A DNA stretch of 52,825 nt from contig NZ_NHSN01000033.1 of NCBI RefSeq assembly GCF_016653405.1, positions 1 to 52,825 of the forward strand. The letters run 5' to 3'. The position numbers were made by a program, and so were the translations under genes. The notes beneath the pieces are model-generated. The model was given only the letters and a program-made list of their open reading frames with translations. It had not been told where the DNA came from and ran no database searches. Positions 19,244-28,154 of this stretch are shown in pieces. The first letter of the stretch is position 1, and each line of letters starts with the position of its first letter. This DNA is from Halorhodospira halophila (GTDB lineage: Bacteria; Pseudomonadota; Gammaproteobacteria; Nitrococcales; Halorhodospiraceae).

Positions 19244-20158
19244 ATGGAGATCAGCGAGGCACGGCTCACCCACCTCAAGGAGCTTGAGGCGGAGAGCATC
19301 CACATCATCCGCGAGGTCGCCGCGGAGTTCGACAACCCGGTGATGCTCTACTCCATCGGCAAGGACTCCTCGGTGATGCTGCGCCTGGCGCTCAAGGCGT
19401 TCTACCCGGGCAAGCCGCCCTTCCCCCTGATGCACGTGGACACCACCTGGAAGTTCCGCGAGATGATCGCCTTCCGCGACCGCATGGCGCGCGAGTCGGG
19501 CATGGAGCTGATCGTCCACATCAACCAGGAGGGCGTCGAGCAGGGCATCGGGCCGTTCAGCCACGGCTCCAAGGTGCATACCGACGTCATGAAGACCCAG
19601 TCGCTCAAGCAGGCGATGGACCGGCACCGCTTCGATGCGGCCTTCGGCGGCGCCCGCCGCGACGAGGAGAAATCCCGCGCCAAGGAGCGCGTCTACTCCT
19701 TCCGCGACCGCCACCACCGCTGGGACCCCAAGGGGCAGCGCCCGGAGCTCTGGCAGCTCTACAACGGCCGCGTCCACAAGGGCGAGAGCATGCGCATCTT
19801 CCCCCTGTCCAACTGGACGGAGCTGGATATCTGGCAGTACATCTATCTGGAGGACATCCCCATCGTCCCCCTCTACTACGCCGCCGAGCGCCCGGTGGTC
19901 GAGCGCGACGGCACCCTGATCATGGTCGACGACGAGCGCATGCCGCTGGAAGAAGGCGAGCAGCCGCGCTACGAGAAGGTCCGCTTCCGCACCCTCGGCT
20001 GCTACCCGCTCACCGGCGCGATCCGCTCCGAGGCCGATACCCTGCCGGAGATCATCCAGGAGATGCTGCTCACCCGCACCTCCGAGCGGCAGGGGCGGGT
20101 CATCGACCACGACTCGGCGGGGTCGATGGAAGAGAAAAAACGCCAGGGGTATTTCTGA
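19244..20158 (+). CDS. cysD: Sulfate adenylyltransferase subunit 2
   Basis: Catalytic subunit of ATP sulfurylase, making APS from sulfate and ATP together with CysN. From the ATG at 19244 the product starts [20 protein letters not shown] as expected; a GTG at 19232 would add four residues. The PP-loop [13 protein letters not shown], the [15 protein letters not shown] motif and the C-terminal [21 protein letters not shown] are intact, giving 304 residues. cysNC begins two bases after the stop codon. Confidence 0.96.
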   Translation: MEISEARLTHLKELEAESIHIIREVAAEFDNPVMLYSIGKDSSVMLRLALKAFYPGKPPFPLMHVDTTWKFREMIAFRDRMARESGMELIVHINQEGVEQGIGPFSHGSKVHTDVMKTQSLKQAMDRHRFDAAFGGARRDEEKSRAKERVYSFRDRHHRWDPKGQRPELWQLYNGRVHKGESMRIFPLSNWTELDIWQYIYLEDIPIVPLYYAAERPVVERDGTLIMVDDERMPLEEGEQPRYEKVRFRTLGCYPLTGAIRSEADTLPEIIQEMLLTRTSERQGRVIDHDSAGSMEEKKRQGYF

Positions 20159-20160
20159 TC

Positions 20161-22074
20161 ATGTCCCACGCCTCCGATCTGATCGCCACCGACATCGAAG
20201 CCTATCTCAAGCAGCACGAGCACAAGGATCTGCTGCGTTTTATCACCTGCGGCTCGGTGGACGACGGCAAGAGCACCTTCATCGGGCGGCTGCTCCACGA
20301 CTCGGCGCTGGTCTACGAGGACCAGCTGGCCGCGGTACGCCAGGACTCGAGTCGCTACGGCACCACCGGCGACGACGTGGACCTGGCGCTGCTCGTCGAT
20401 GGCCTGCAATCCGAGCGCGAGCAGGGCATCACCATCGACGTCGCCTACCGCTACTTCTCCACCGACAAGCGCAAGTTCATCATCGCCGACACCCCGGGCC
20501 ACGAGCAGTACACCCGCAACATGGCCACCGGTGCCTCGACGGCGCAGCTGGCGGTGATCCTGGTCGACGCCCGCCACGGGGTGCAGGTGCAGACCCGCCG
20601 GCACAGCTACATCTGCGCGCTGCTGGGCATCCGCCATGTCGTGCTGGCCATCAACAAGATGGATCTGGTCGACTGGGATCAGGGCGCGTTCGAGCGCATC
20701 CGTGACGAGTACACGGCCTTCGCGCGCCGGCTCGGCATCCCCGACGTGCGCTGCGTGCCGCTGTCTGCGCTTAAGGGCGACAACGTCGTCCACCGCAGCG
20801 AGCAGATGCCGTGGTACGACGGCCCGACGCTAATGGAATTTCTGGAGACGATCGAGGCCAAGGCCGACCGTAACCTGCGTGATCTGCGCCTGCCGGTGCA
20901 GACCGTGATCCGCCCCTCCCACGACTTCCGCGGCTTCGCCGGCACCCTGGCCGCCGGCACGGTCCGCCCCGGTGATGAGGTCGTCGCCCTACCCTCCGGG
21001 CTGCGCAGCCGCGTGGAGCGCGTGGTCACCTACGACGGCGACCTAGACGTGGCCTTCCCGCCGCAGTCGGTGACCGTCACGCTGGCCGACGAGATCGATA
21101 TCTCCCGCGGCGACGTCCTCGCCAGCCCACGGCGACCGGCGACGGTGGACGACACCCTGGATGCGCGCATCGTGTGGATGGCCGAACAACCCCTGCTGCC
21201 CGGACGCCAGTACGACATCAAGCTGGGCACGGCCACCGTCCCGGCGGTGGTCGAGCGCATCCACCACCGCATCGACGTCAACACCCTCGAGCACCACCAG
21301 GCGGAGGAACTCGGGCTCAACGAGATCGGCCTGTGCCGCGTCCAGCTCTCGGCGCGGGTGCCGTTCGACCCCTATGAAGAGATCGCCAACACCGGTGCGT
21401 TCATCGTCATCGACCGGATGAGCCTGCACACCGTCGGCGCCGGCATGGTCACCCGCGCCGCCACCGAGGCCGCCGGCGCCGAGACCGACGTGCCGCGCCG
21501 CCAGCTGGCGCTGAGCAAGGCCCAGCGCGCCGGGCAGAAGGGCCAGCGGCCGTGCATCGTCTGGCTCACCGGCCTGTCCGGCTCGGGCAAGTCGAGCCTG
21601 GCCAACGCCCTGGAGCAGGCACTGTTTCGCCGCGGCTACCACAGCTACCTGATCGACGCCGGCAACGTCCGCCACGGCCTGAGCCACGACCTGGACTTCA
21701 GCCGGGACGCCCGGGCCGAGAACATCCGCCGCATCGCCGAGACGGCCACCATGTTCGTCGACGCCGGGCTGATCACCGTCTGCGCCAGCCTCTCGCCCTA
21801 CCGCGACGACCGCGCCATGGTCCGCGAGCGGGTGGAGCCCGGCGAGTTCATCGAGGTGTACGTGGACGCCCCCATCGAGGCGTGCCGCGCTGCGGACCTG
21901 GACGGCCTCTACACCCGCGCCGACGCCGGCGAGATCCAGGGGCTGCCAGGCGTGGACATCCCCTACGAGGCGCCGGAGCAGCCCGAGGTCCACGTCGATA
22001 CGGTGGCGGAGGATCTGGAGACCTCGGTTCGCCGGATCCTTGCCGCCCTGGAGGAGCGCGGGGTGCTGCGCTAG
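20161..22074 (+). CDS. cysNC: Bifunctional sulfate adenylyltransferase subunit 1 / APS kinase
   Basis: A fusion of 637 residues. The N-terminal GTPase part (CysN) has [18 protein letters not shown], the switch motif [19 protein letters not shown] and [10 protein letters not shown], followed by the beta-barrel domains. From about residue 460 the CysC domain begins, with [31 protein letters not shown] and [21 protein letters not shown] hydrolysis by the first part drives APS synthesis by CysD, and the second part phosphorylates APS to PAPS. It is translated right after cysD. The window also holds a separate cysC. Confidence 0.96.
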   Translation: MSHASDLIATDIEAYLKQHEHKDLLRFITCGSVDDGKSTFIGRLLHDSALVYEDQLAAVRQDSSRYGTTGDDVDLALLVDGLQSEREQGITIDVAYRYFSTDKRKFIIADTPGHEQYTRNMATGASTAQLAVILVDARHGVQVQTRRHSYICALLGIRHVVLAINKMDLVDWDQGAFERIRDEYTAFARRLGIPDVRCVPLSALKGDNVVHRSEQMPWYDGPTLMEFLETIEAKADRNLRDLRLPVQTVIRPSHDFRGFAGTLAAGTVRPGDEVVALPSGLRSRVERVVTYDGDLDVAFPPQSVTVTLADEIDISRGDVLASPRRPATVDDTLDARIVWMAEQPLLPGRQYDIKLGTATVPAVVERIHHRIDVNTLEHHQAEELGLNEIGLCRVQLSARVPFDPYEEIANTGAFIVIDRMSLHTVGAGMVTRAATEAAGAETDVPRRQLALSKAQRAGQKGQRPCIVWLTGLSGSGKSSLANALEQALFRRGYHSYLIDAGNVRHGLSHDLDFSRDARAENIRRIAETATMFVDAGLITVCASLSPYRDDRAMVRERVEPGEFIEVYVDAPIEACRAADLDGLYTRADAGEIQGLPGVDIPYEAPEQPEVHVDTVAEDLETSVRRILAALEERGVLR

Positions 22075-22090
22075 CCCGCCCCGCGCCTAC

Positions 22091-23551
22091 CTACCCTTTG
22101 AGCACGCCGAGCGGACGCAGCCGGGCCACCCGGCGGCCGATGCCGGCGTGGGCGACCACGTCCACCACGTCGGCCACGTCCTTGTAGGCCTCGGCCAGCT
22201 CCTCGGCCACCGTATCCCGCGACGAGGCGCGCACCTCGATGCCGGCGGCGGCCAGCTCGGCATCCAGGTCCCGCCCCTTGGCCGCCCGCTTGGCCTGACG
22301 GCGGCTTAGCCGGCGCCCGGCGCCGTGGGCGCAGGAGCCGAAGGTCTCGGCGTAGGCGCCCTGGGTACCGAGCAGGACGTAGGAGTAGCGGGTCATGTCG
22401 CCGGGCAACAGCACCGGCTGCCCCAGCCCGCGCAGGTCCTCGGGCAGCTCCGGATGCCCCGGCGGGAAGGCGCGGGTGGCCCCCTTGCGGTGGACGCACA
22501 GCTCGCGCTCCTCGCCGTCGATCCGATGGCGCTCGAACTTGGCGATGTTGTGCGAGACGTCGTAGACCAGCTCCAGGTGTGCGGTCTCGCCGAGGACCTC
22601 GGCGAAGACCTGGCGCACTCGCTGGGTCATGGCCTGGCGGTTGACGTAGGCGAAGTTGGCGGTGGCCTGCATGGCCCCCAGGTAATCCCGGGCGGCGGAG
22701 CAGCTCAGCGGCGCACAGGCCAGCTGTCGGTCGGGCAGCTCGATGCTGTTGCGCCCGGTGATCCGCTCCATGGTCACCAGGAAGTCATCACAGACCTGGT
22801 GGCCGAGCCCGCGCGAGCCAGAGTGGATGAGCACGGTCAGCGTCCCCGCCTCCAGCCCCAGGCGCCGGGCAGCGGGCTCGTCGTAGACGGCGTCAACGCA
22901 GCCGATCTCGATGAAGTGGTTGCCGGAACCGACGGTGCCCACCTGATCCCGGCCGCGCTGGATGGCCCGATCGCTGACCGCCTCGGGGTCCGCACCGGGC
23001 AGCCGGCCACCGTCCTCGATCCGCCCCAGATCCGCGGGCTCGCCCAGCCCCACCTCGACGGCCCACTCCGCCCCCTCGCGCAGCAGCCGGCGCATGTCCC
23101 GGTTGCGCAGCAGGGTATCGCTGTACCCCCGCCCCACGCCGGCCGGAATGCGCTCGAAGAGCCGATCCATCAGGCGCGGCAAGTGGGTGCCGAGCTCCTC
23201 GGCACGCAGGGGCGTGCGCAACAACCGGACCCCACAGTTGATGTCGTAGCCCACACCTCCGGGCGAGATCACGCCCCCCTGTGCCGGATCGAAGGCCGCC
23301 ACGCCGCCGATGGGAAAACCGAACCCCCAGTGGATATCCGGCATGCCGATGGAACGACCCACCACCCCGGGCAGGCAGGCCACATTGGCCACCTGGCGGA
23401 CGGCCTCGGTGTCGCGGATATCCTCGATCAGGGCGTCGCTGGCGAAGATCAGCCCGTCGACCTGCATGCGCCCCTGCCGCGGCAGCCGCCAGCGGCACCC
23501 GTTGAGCCGTTCCAGCACCAGGCCATCGGTAGCCTCGATGTGTTTCGCCAT
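22091..23551 (-). CDS. rtcB: RNA-splicing ligase RtcB
   Basis: GTP-dependent ligase joining 2',3'-cyclic phosphate (or 3'-phosphate) and 5'-OH RNA ends. The 486-residue protein carries the metal-site motif GGVGYDINCGVRLL, the GSGNHFIEIG and HSGSRGLGHQV motifs, and the guanylylation segment GSCAHGAGRRLSRRQA with the nucleotidyl-accepting His. The ATG at 23551 has GGAGGCGGGC directly upstream. A longer reading to 23611 adds 20 residues without family character. It converges with cysNC; no RtcR regulator gene is next to it. Confidence 0.95.
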   Translation of the reverse strand: MAKHIEATDGLVLERLNGCRWRLPRQGRMQVDGLIFASDALIEDIRDTEAVRQVANVACLPGVVGRSIGMPDIHWGFGFPIGGVAAFDPAQGGVISPGGVGYDINCGVRLLRTPLRAEELGTHLPRLMDRLFERIPAGVGRGYSDTLLRNRDMRRLLREGAEWAVEVGLGEPADLGRIEDGGRLPGADPEAVSDRAIQRGRDQVGTVGSGNHFIEIGCVDAVYDEPAARRLGLEAGTLTVLIHSGSRGLGHQVCDDFLVTMERITGRNSIELPDRQLACAPLSCSAARDYLGAMQATANFAYVNRQAMTQRVRQVFAEVLGETAHLELVYDVSHNIAKFERHRIDGEERELCVHRKGATRAFPPGHPELPEDLRGLGQPVLLPGDMTRYSYVLLGTQGAYAETFGSCAHGAGRRLSRRQAKRAAKGRDLDAELAAAGIEVRASSRDTVAEELAEAYKDVADVVDVVAHAGIGRRVARLRPLGVLKG

Positions 23552-23892
23552 GCCCGCCTCCTCAACGGTTGCTGCCGTGCCCCGTGATCCCGGGCCGATC
23601 CCAGCCCCCAAGGTCGCATGCCCGGCCAGCCTCGTCCTCCCCCCTCCGCAAGGTTAGACCCTCGGGCGCGCACCATGGCGGTGCATTCGCCCCGGGGCGG
23701 TGCCCCCGCATCGGGCGCGCGGACCGGGCTGACCGGGACGACCCGGCTGCCTCGGCCCGTAACTGACTGTTTCCCCATGCCTCGCCGACCTGGCCCGCGT
23801 CTTGCTTGTGGTACAGGCAGCGGCAGTATCGACCGCGAAGGGCTACGGCTCGGAGGATCCGGCCCGACGCGTCACCGCAGACAATCTGGCCA
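23552..23892. other. Intergenic region between rtcB and the guanidine riboswitch
   Basis: No convincing gene is seen. Open frames on both strands here have no recognisable domain and read through Pro/Arg-rich low-information sequence. The region should hold the rtcB promoter (minus strand) and that of the guanidine operon (plus strand). TTGCTT at 23802-23807 followed by AGTATC around 23825-23830 is the only candidate for the latter, and it is weak. Confidence 0.4.
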
Positions 23893-24000
23893 AAAGGGCG
23901 ACTAGGGTTCCGTCCGCTCATCCGCGGGGCCTGGTCCGAGAGTCGCCGACCTCTCTCAGGGGGGTTACACGGAGGGACAAAAGCCCGGGAGATCGCGATC
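23893..24000 (+). promoter_or_regulatory. Guanidine-I riboswitch (ykkC class)
   Basis: The conserved blocks of the ykkC aptamer occur in order: ACTAGGGTTCCG at 23901-23912, CTGGTCCGAGAG at 23931-23942, TACACGG at 23966-23972, and GGGACAAAAGCCCGGGAGA at 23974-23992. This class binds guanidinium and switches downstream genes on. It lies about 50 bases upstream of an operon whose gene content is the classic guanidine-import and -degradation set, which independently supports the call. A GC-rich stretch after the aptamer (to about 24040) may form the expression platform; I could not resolve its fold by eye. Confidence 0.95.
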
Positions 24001-24046
24001 GATGCTCCCGCTTTGTACCCAACGGCAACCCCGAGGGAGAGATCCC

Positions 24047-25138
24047 ATGAGCCGCAACCAGCACCCCCTGCGCCAACGACTCACCCACCTGTGTGCCGCC
24101 GCGGCCCTGTTTAGCACCGCCGCACTGCCCCTGGCCGCCTCGGCGGATGAACGCGACTCCTTCCGCATCGCCTGGAGCATCTACGTCGGCTGGATGCCCT
24201 GGGACTTCGGCGAGGCCGAGGGCATCGTCGACAAGTGGGCGGACAAGTACGACATCGAGATCGATGTGGTCCAGATCAACGACTACATCGAGTCGATCAA
24301 CCTCTACACCGCTGGGTCCTTCGACGGCGTGACCCTGACCAACATGGACGCCCTGACCATCCCGGCGGCCAGCGGTGTCGACACCACCGCGCTGATCGCC
24401 GGCGACTTCTCCGACGGCAACGACGGCCTGGTGCTGAAAGGGACCGACGACCTGGCCGACGTCGAAGGGCAGCGCATCCACCTGGTGGAGCTGTCCGTCT
24501 CCCACTACCTGCTGGCCCGTGCCCTGGACTCGGTGGGGCTGAGCGAGCGGGACGTGCAGGTGGTCAACACCGCCGACGCCGACATCGTCGGTGCCTTCCG
24601 CTCGGACGACGTCCGCGCCGCCGTGGCGTGGAACCCGCAACTGGGGGAGATCCGCAACCACGAGGACGCCCACGTGGTGTTCGACTCCTCGGACATCCCC
24701 GGCGAGATCATCGACCTGCTCGGCGTGCGCACCGAGGTGCTGGAAGAGCACCCGGAGCTCGGCAAGGCACTGACCGGGGCCTGGTACGAGATCATGGACG
24801 TCATGTCCGGCGACGATGCCGCCGGTGAGGCTGCCCGCACCGCCATGGCCGAGGCGGCCGGCACCGATCTGGCCGGCTACGAGGCGCAGCTCGCCTCCAC
24901 CACCTTCTTCTACGACCCCGCCGAGGCGGTGGACTTCGTCACCAGCGAACAGCCCGCCGAGACCATGGAGAACGTCCGCCAGTTCGCCTACAAGCACGGG
25001 CTGCTCGGCGAGCGTGCCCCCAGCCCCGACTTCGTCGGGATCGAGCTGGCCGACGGCTCCACCCTGGGCGATGAGGCCAACGTCCAGTTGCGCTTCACCG
25101 ACCGCTTCATGCGCAAGGCCGCTGAAGGCGAGCTGTAA
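24047..25138 (+). CDS. ABC transporter substrate-binding protein, guanidine uptake
   Basis: Periplasmic binding protein of 363 residues (NitT/TauT-like fold). It has a signal peptide ending near AAALFSTAALPLAASA and the ligand-pocket-type segments IAWSIYVGWMPWDFGEAEGI and GSFDGVTLTNMDALTIPAAS. GAGGGAGAG precedes the ATG at 24047. The genomic setting, directly behind a guanidine-I riboswitch and ahead of the carboxylase genes, indicates guanidine or a close derivative as ligand; sequence alone would suggest only the nitrate/sulfonate/taurine class. First gene of a tightly packed seven-gene operon. Confidence 0.87.
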   Translation: MSRNQHPLRQRLTHLCAAAALFSTAALPLAASADERDSFRIAWSIYVGWMPWDFGEAEGIVDKWADKYDIEIDVVQINDYIESINLYTAGSFDGVTLTNMDALTIPAASGVDTTALIAGDFSDGNDGLVLKGTDDLADVEGQRIHLVELSVSHYLLARALDSVGLSERDVQVVNTADADIVGAFRSDDVRAAVAWNPQLGEIRNHEDAHVVFDSSDIPGEIIDLLGVRTEVLEEHPELGKALTGAWYEIMDVMSGDDAAGEAARTAMAEAAGTDLAGYEAQLASTTFFYDPAEAVDFVTSEQPAETMENVRQFAYKHGLLGERAPSPDFVGIELADGSTLGDEANVQLRFTDRFMRKAAEGEL

Positions 25139-25197
25139 CGCCCCGCCCGGGGCGGATCAGCCCGCCCCGGGCCCCATCGGCAGCAGGAGCGTCATCC

Positions 25198-26022
25198 ATG
25201 AAACGCCTGATCAACCGCCACCCGGGCCGGGTGGGAGGGGTCGCCTTGGCGATGCTCCCCTTCGTCCTCGCCCTGGTCGCCTACACCATCGCATCGTCCC
25301 AGCGCCTGGCCGAGAACCCCAACGACCCGGTGCTGCCGTCGCTGATCACCCTGACCGAGTCCTTCCTGCGCCTGGCCACAGAGCAAAGCCGGCGCACCGG
25401 CGAGGTGCTGCTGTGGCTGGACACCGGCGCCAGCCTGACCCGGCTCGGGCTCGGCGTGGCCCTGGCGGCCGCCGCCGGCCTGCTGGTCGGCATCCTCAAC
25501 GGCTCGCTGCCCTACGCCCGGCGCACCTTCTCCCCCTTCGTCACCGCCGTGGCCATGATCCCACCGCTGGCGGTCCTGCCCATCCTGTTCATCGCCTTCG
25601 GCGTCGGCGAGCTGGCCAAGGTGATGCTGATCGTCTTCGGCATCGCGCCGTTCATCATGCGCGACCTCCAGCAGCGGGTCGAAGAGCTGCCCCGCGAGCA
25701 GCTGATCAAGGCGCAGACCCTGGGCGCCTCCACCTGGCAGATCGTGCTGCGGGTGGTCCTGCCGCAGACCCTGCCGCGGCTGATCGACGCCACACGGCTG
25801 AGCCTCGGCGCCGCGTGGCTCTTTCTCATCGCCTCGGAGGCGATCGCCGCCACCGAGGGGCTCGGCTACCGGATCTTCCTGGTCCGGCGCTACCTGGACA
25901 TGGAGACGATCCTCCCCTACGTGGCGTGGATCACCCTGCTCGCCTTCCTCATCGATCTGACCCTGCGCGGCGTCAATCGCTGGCTCTTCCCCTGGTATGC
26001 CGGAAGGAGCGCCCGCTCATGA
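25198..26022 (+). CDS. ABC transporter permease, guanidine uptake
   Basis: A 274-residue inner-membrane protein with about six membrane segments. The permease EAA loop appears as EQLIKAQTLGASTWQIVLRV followed by LPQTLPRLIDATRLSLGAAW, which docks to the ATPase. It belongs to the TauC/SsuC-like group. An SD-like AGGAG lies before the ATG, and the stop overlaps the start of the ATP-binding gene (ATGA). Confidence 0.9.
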   Translation: MKRLINRHPGRVGGVALAMLPFVLALVAYTIASSQRLAENPNDPVLPSLITLTESFLRLATEQSRRTGEVLLWLDTGASLTRLGLGVALAAAAGLLVGILNGSLPYARRTFSPFVTAVAMIPPLAVLPILFIAFGVGELAKVMLIVFGIAPFIMRDLQQRVEELPREQLIKAQTLGASTWQIVLRVVLPQTLPRLIDATRLSLGAAWLFLIASEAIAATEGLGYRIFLVRRYLDMETILPYVAWITLLAFLIDLTLRGVNRWLFPWYAGRSARS

Positions 26023-26759
26023 GTGCCACCATCCGCCTGGAGAACGTCTGGAAGTCCTACGGCCAAGACGTCGTCCTGGAGAACCTCTCGCTGGAGGTCG
26101 CCGCCGGCTCCTTCGTCACCCTGGTGGGGGCCTCGGGCTGCGGCAAGACCACCTTCCTCAAGATGCTCCTCGGCGAGGAGGCGCCGAGCCGCGGCCGCCT
26201 GCTCATGGACGAGGCCCCACTGCCCGGCGAGCCCGGTCCGGACCGCGGCGTGGTCTTCCAGCGCTACTCGGTCTTCCCGCACCTGACCGCCGTGCAGAAC
26301 GTGCTCCTCGGCCTGGAGCTGGCCGGCGCCCCGTGGCTGGGGCGGCTCTTCGGTGCCGCACGGCGCAACGCCCGGGCCGAGGCGGTGGCCGCGCTCGAGT
26401 CGGTGGGCCTGGAGCAGGCCCTGGACAAGTACCCGCCGGAACTCTCCGGGGGCATGCAGCAGCGGCTGGCCATCGCCCAGACCCTGATCAAGAACCCCCG
26501 GGTGCTGCTCCTCGACGAGCCCTTTGGCGCCCTCGACCCGGGCATCCGGCAGGACATGCACGCCCTGGTGCAAAGCCTGTGGCAGCGCACCGGGGTCACC
26601 GTCTTCATGGTCACCCACGACCTGCAGGAGGGCTTCACCCTCGGCAGCCGGCTGCTCGTCTTCGACAAGGTCCGCCACGACCCCCACGCCCCCGAGGCCT
26701 ACGGGGCCCAGATCACCTACGACATCCCCCTCGACCGCAACGCGGAGGATTCCCCATGA
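26019..26759 (+). CDS. ABC transporter ATP-binding protein, guanidine uptake
   Basis: Cytoplasmic ATPase of 246 residues. It has Walker A GASGCGKTTFLKML, a Q-loop in VVFQRYSVFPHLTAVQN, the signature LSGGMQQRLAIAQ, Walker B VLLLDEPFGALD and the switch His in VTHDLQEGF. The reading is open far upstream, but the ATG at 26019, overlapping the permease stop, gives the normal N-terminus MSATIRLENVWKSYG. Its own stop overlaps the next start (ATGA), so translation is coupled across the operon. Confidence 0.93.
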   Translation: MSATIRLENVWKSYGQDVVLENLSLEVAAGSFVTLVGASGCGKTTFLKMLLGEEAPSRGRLLMDEAPLPGEPGPDRGVVFQRYSVFPHLTAVQNVLLGLELAGAPWLGRLFGAARRNARAEAVAALESVGLEQALDKYPPELSGGMQQRLAIAQTLIKNPRVLLLDEPFGALDPGIRQDMHALVQSLWQRTGVTVFMVTHDLQEGFTLGSRLLVFDKVRHDPHAPEAYGAQITYDIPLDRNAEDSP

Positions 26760-27493
26760 GCACCCCCTCGCTGCCCCCGGAGCGCATCGTCTACCAGGAG
26801 CACGTACCGGGCGCCCGCTACGCCTCGCTGATCCTCCGGCGCGGCTTCGCCCTGCGCCTGACCGACGCCGACGGCACCGCCAACGCCGCGGTGCTGCTCT
26901 ACAACCCGCACAACCTGCTCGAGCGCTACAACGCCCCGGACACCCTCAAGGGGCAGCACACCGCGCGGCTGACCGCCGGCCACATGCTCTACTCGGACAT
27001 GGGCCGGGTGATGCTCTCAATCACCGCCGACAGCCTCGACTGGCACGACCCGATCGGCGGCATCAGCGACGCCGACGCGGTGCGCGGCACCTACGGCCAG
27101 GCCCGCTACCAGGAGCGGCTCAACGACTTCCACCGCAGCGGCCGCGAGCTCTTTCTCATCGAGCTGGCCAAATGGGGGCTGGGACGCGCCGATCTGCTCC
27201 CCAACGTGAACTTCTTCAGCAAGGTCCAGGCGGATGAGGCGGGCAACCTGCGCTACCGCCCCGAACACAGCCACGCCGGCGCCCGCGTGGACCTGCGCGC
27301 GGAGATGGACACCCTGATCATCCTGCAGACCGCCCCCCACCCCATGGCCCCGGGCCCGGAGTACGCCCCCGGCGCGGTGGATCTGACCGTCTATCGGGCG
27401 GAGCCGGTGGCGGCGGAGGATCCGTGCCTGGTCAGCCACCCCGAGAACGCCCGCGCCTACGCCAACACCGCCGCCTACCACAGCCAGGAGTAA
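26756..27493 (+). CDS. Urea-amidolyase-associated protein UAAP1 (carboxyguanidine deiminase subunit)
   Basis: A 245-residue DUF1989-family protein with the UAAP1-type segments [40 protein letters not shown] and [24 protein letters not shown]1 and UAAP2 of guanidine operons together form the carboxyguanidine deiminase (CgdAB), which converts the carboxylase product to allophanate and ammonia. The assignment of activity rests on that published work and on the gene order here. The start overlaps the ATPase stop by four bases. Confidence 0.9.
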   Translation: MSTPSLPPERIVYQEHVPGARYASLILRRGFALRLTDADGTANAAVLLYNPHNLLERYNAPDTLKGQHTARLTAGHMLYSDMGRVMLSITADSLDWHDPIGGISDADAVRGTYGQARYQERLNDFHRSGRELFLIELAKWGLGRADLLPNVNFFSKVQADEAGNLRYRPEHSHAGARVDLRAEMDTLIILQTAPHPMAPGPEYAPGAVDLTVYRAEPVAAEDPCLVSHPENARAYANTAAYHSQE

Positions 27494-27498
27494 GCGCC

Positions 27499-28149
27499 AT
27501 GACCGGCATGAACCTCGTCGAGAGCCCGCTCGATCCCTGCGACGCCCTCTCCCGCGTCACCGTCCCCGCCGGCGAGCCGTGGCTGGGGGAGCTGCGCCGC
27601 GGACAGACCCTGCGCATCGTGGACCTGGAGGGCAACCAGGCCGCCGACACCCTCTTCTACAACCTCGACAACCCGCGCGGGGAGCGCTACAGCGCTGTGG
27701 ACACCGTCCGCGAGCAGGGCAACGCCTACCTGAGCACCGGCAGCTGCCTGCGCTCCACCGCCGGGCGGCCGATGCTGACCATCACCGCCGACACCTGCGG
27801 ACGCCACGACACCCTGGGCGGGGCCTGCGCGGCGGAGTCGAACCAGGTGCGCTACGCCCTGGACAAGAAACCGATGCATAACTGCCGGGACAACTTCCTC
27901 ATCGCCCTGGCCGAGAGCGACTACGGCCTGGGCAAGCGGGATATCGGCCCGAACATCAACTTCTTCATGAACGTCCCGCTGACCCCCGAGGGCGGCCTGA
28001 GCTTCCAGGACGGCCTCTCCGGGCCGGGCAAGTACGTCGAGATGCGCGCCGAGATGGACGTCCTCGTCCTGCTCTCCAACTGCCCGCAGCTCAACAACCC
28101 GTGCAGCGACTACAACCCCACCCCCCTCGAGATGATCGTCTGGAAGTGA
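27499..28149 (+). CDS. Urea-amidolyase-associated protein UAAP2 (carboxyguanidine deiminase subunit)
   Basis: A 216-residue DUF1989 paralogue of the gene before it. It has [75 protein letters not shown] and [14 protein letters not shown]. The Cys/His-rich [11 protein letters not shown] and MHNC stretches are candidate metal-binding residues. It starts five bases after UAAP1 and ends five bases before the carboxylase, so the three are translated as a unit. It is the second subunit of the predicted CgdAB deiminase. Confidence 0.9.
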   Translation: MTGMNLVESPLDPCDALSRVTVPAGEPWLGELRRGQTLRIVDLEGNQAADTLFYNLDNPRGERYSAVDTVREQGNAYLSTGSCLRSTAGRPMLTITADTCGRHDTLGGACAAESNQVRYALDKKPMHNCRDNFLIALAESDYGLGKRDIGPNINFFMNVPLTPEGGLSFQDGLSGPGKYVEMRAEMDVLVLLSNCPQLNNPCSDYNPTPLEMIVWK

Positions 28150-28154
28150 CCGCC

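Noticed and set aside
23562-23921. Small open frames on both strands between rtcB and the guanidine operon
   Set aside because: They run into the rtcB leader or the riboswitch aptamer, and their translations lack any domain or signal character.
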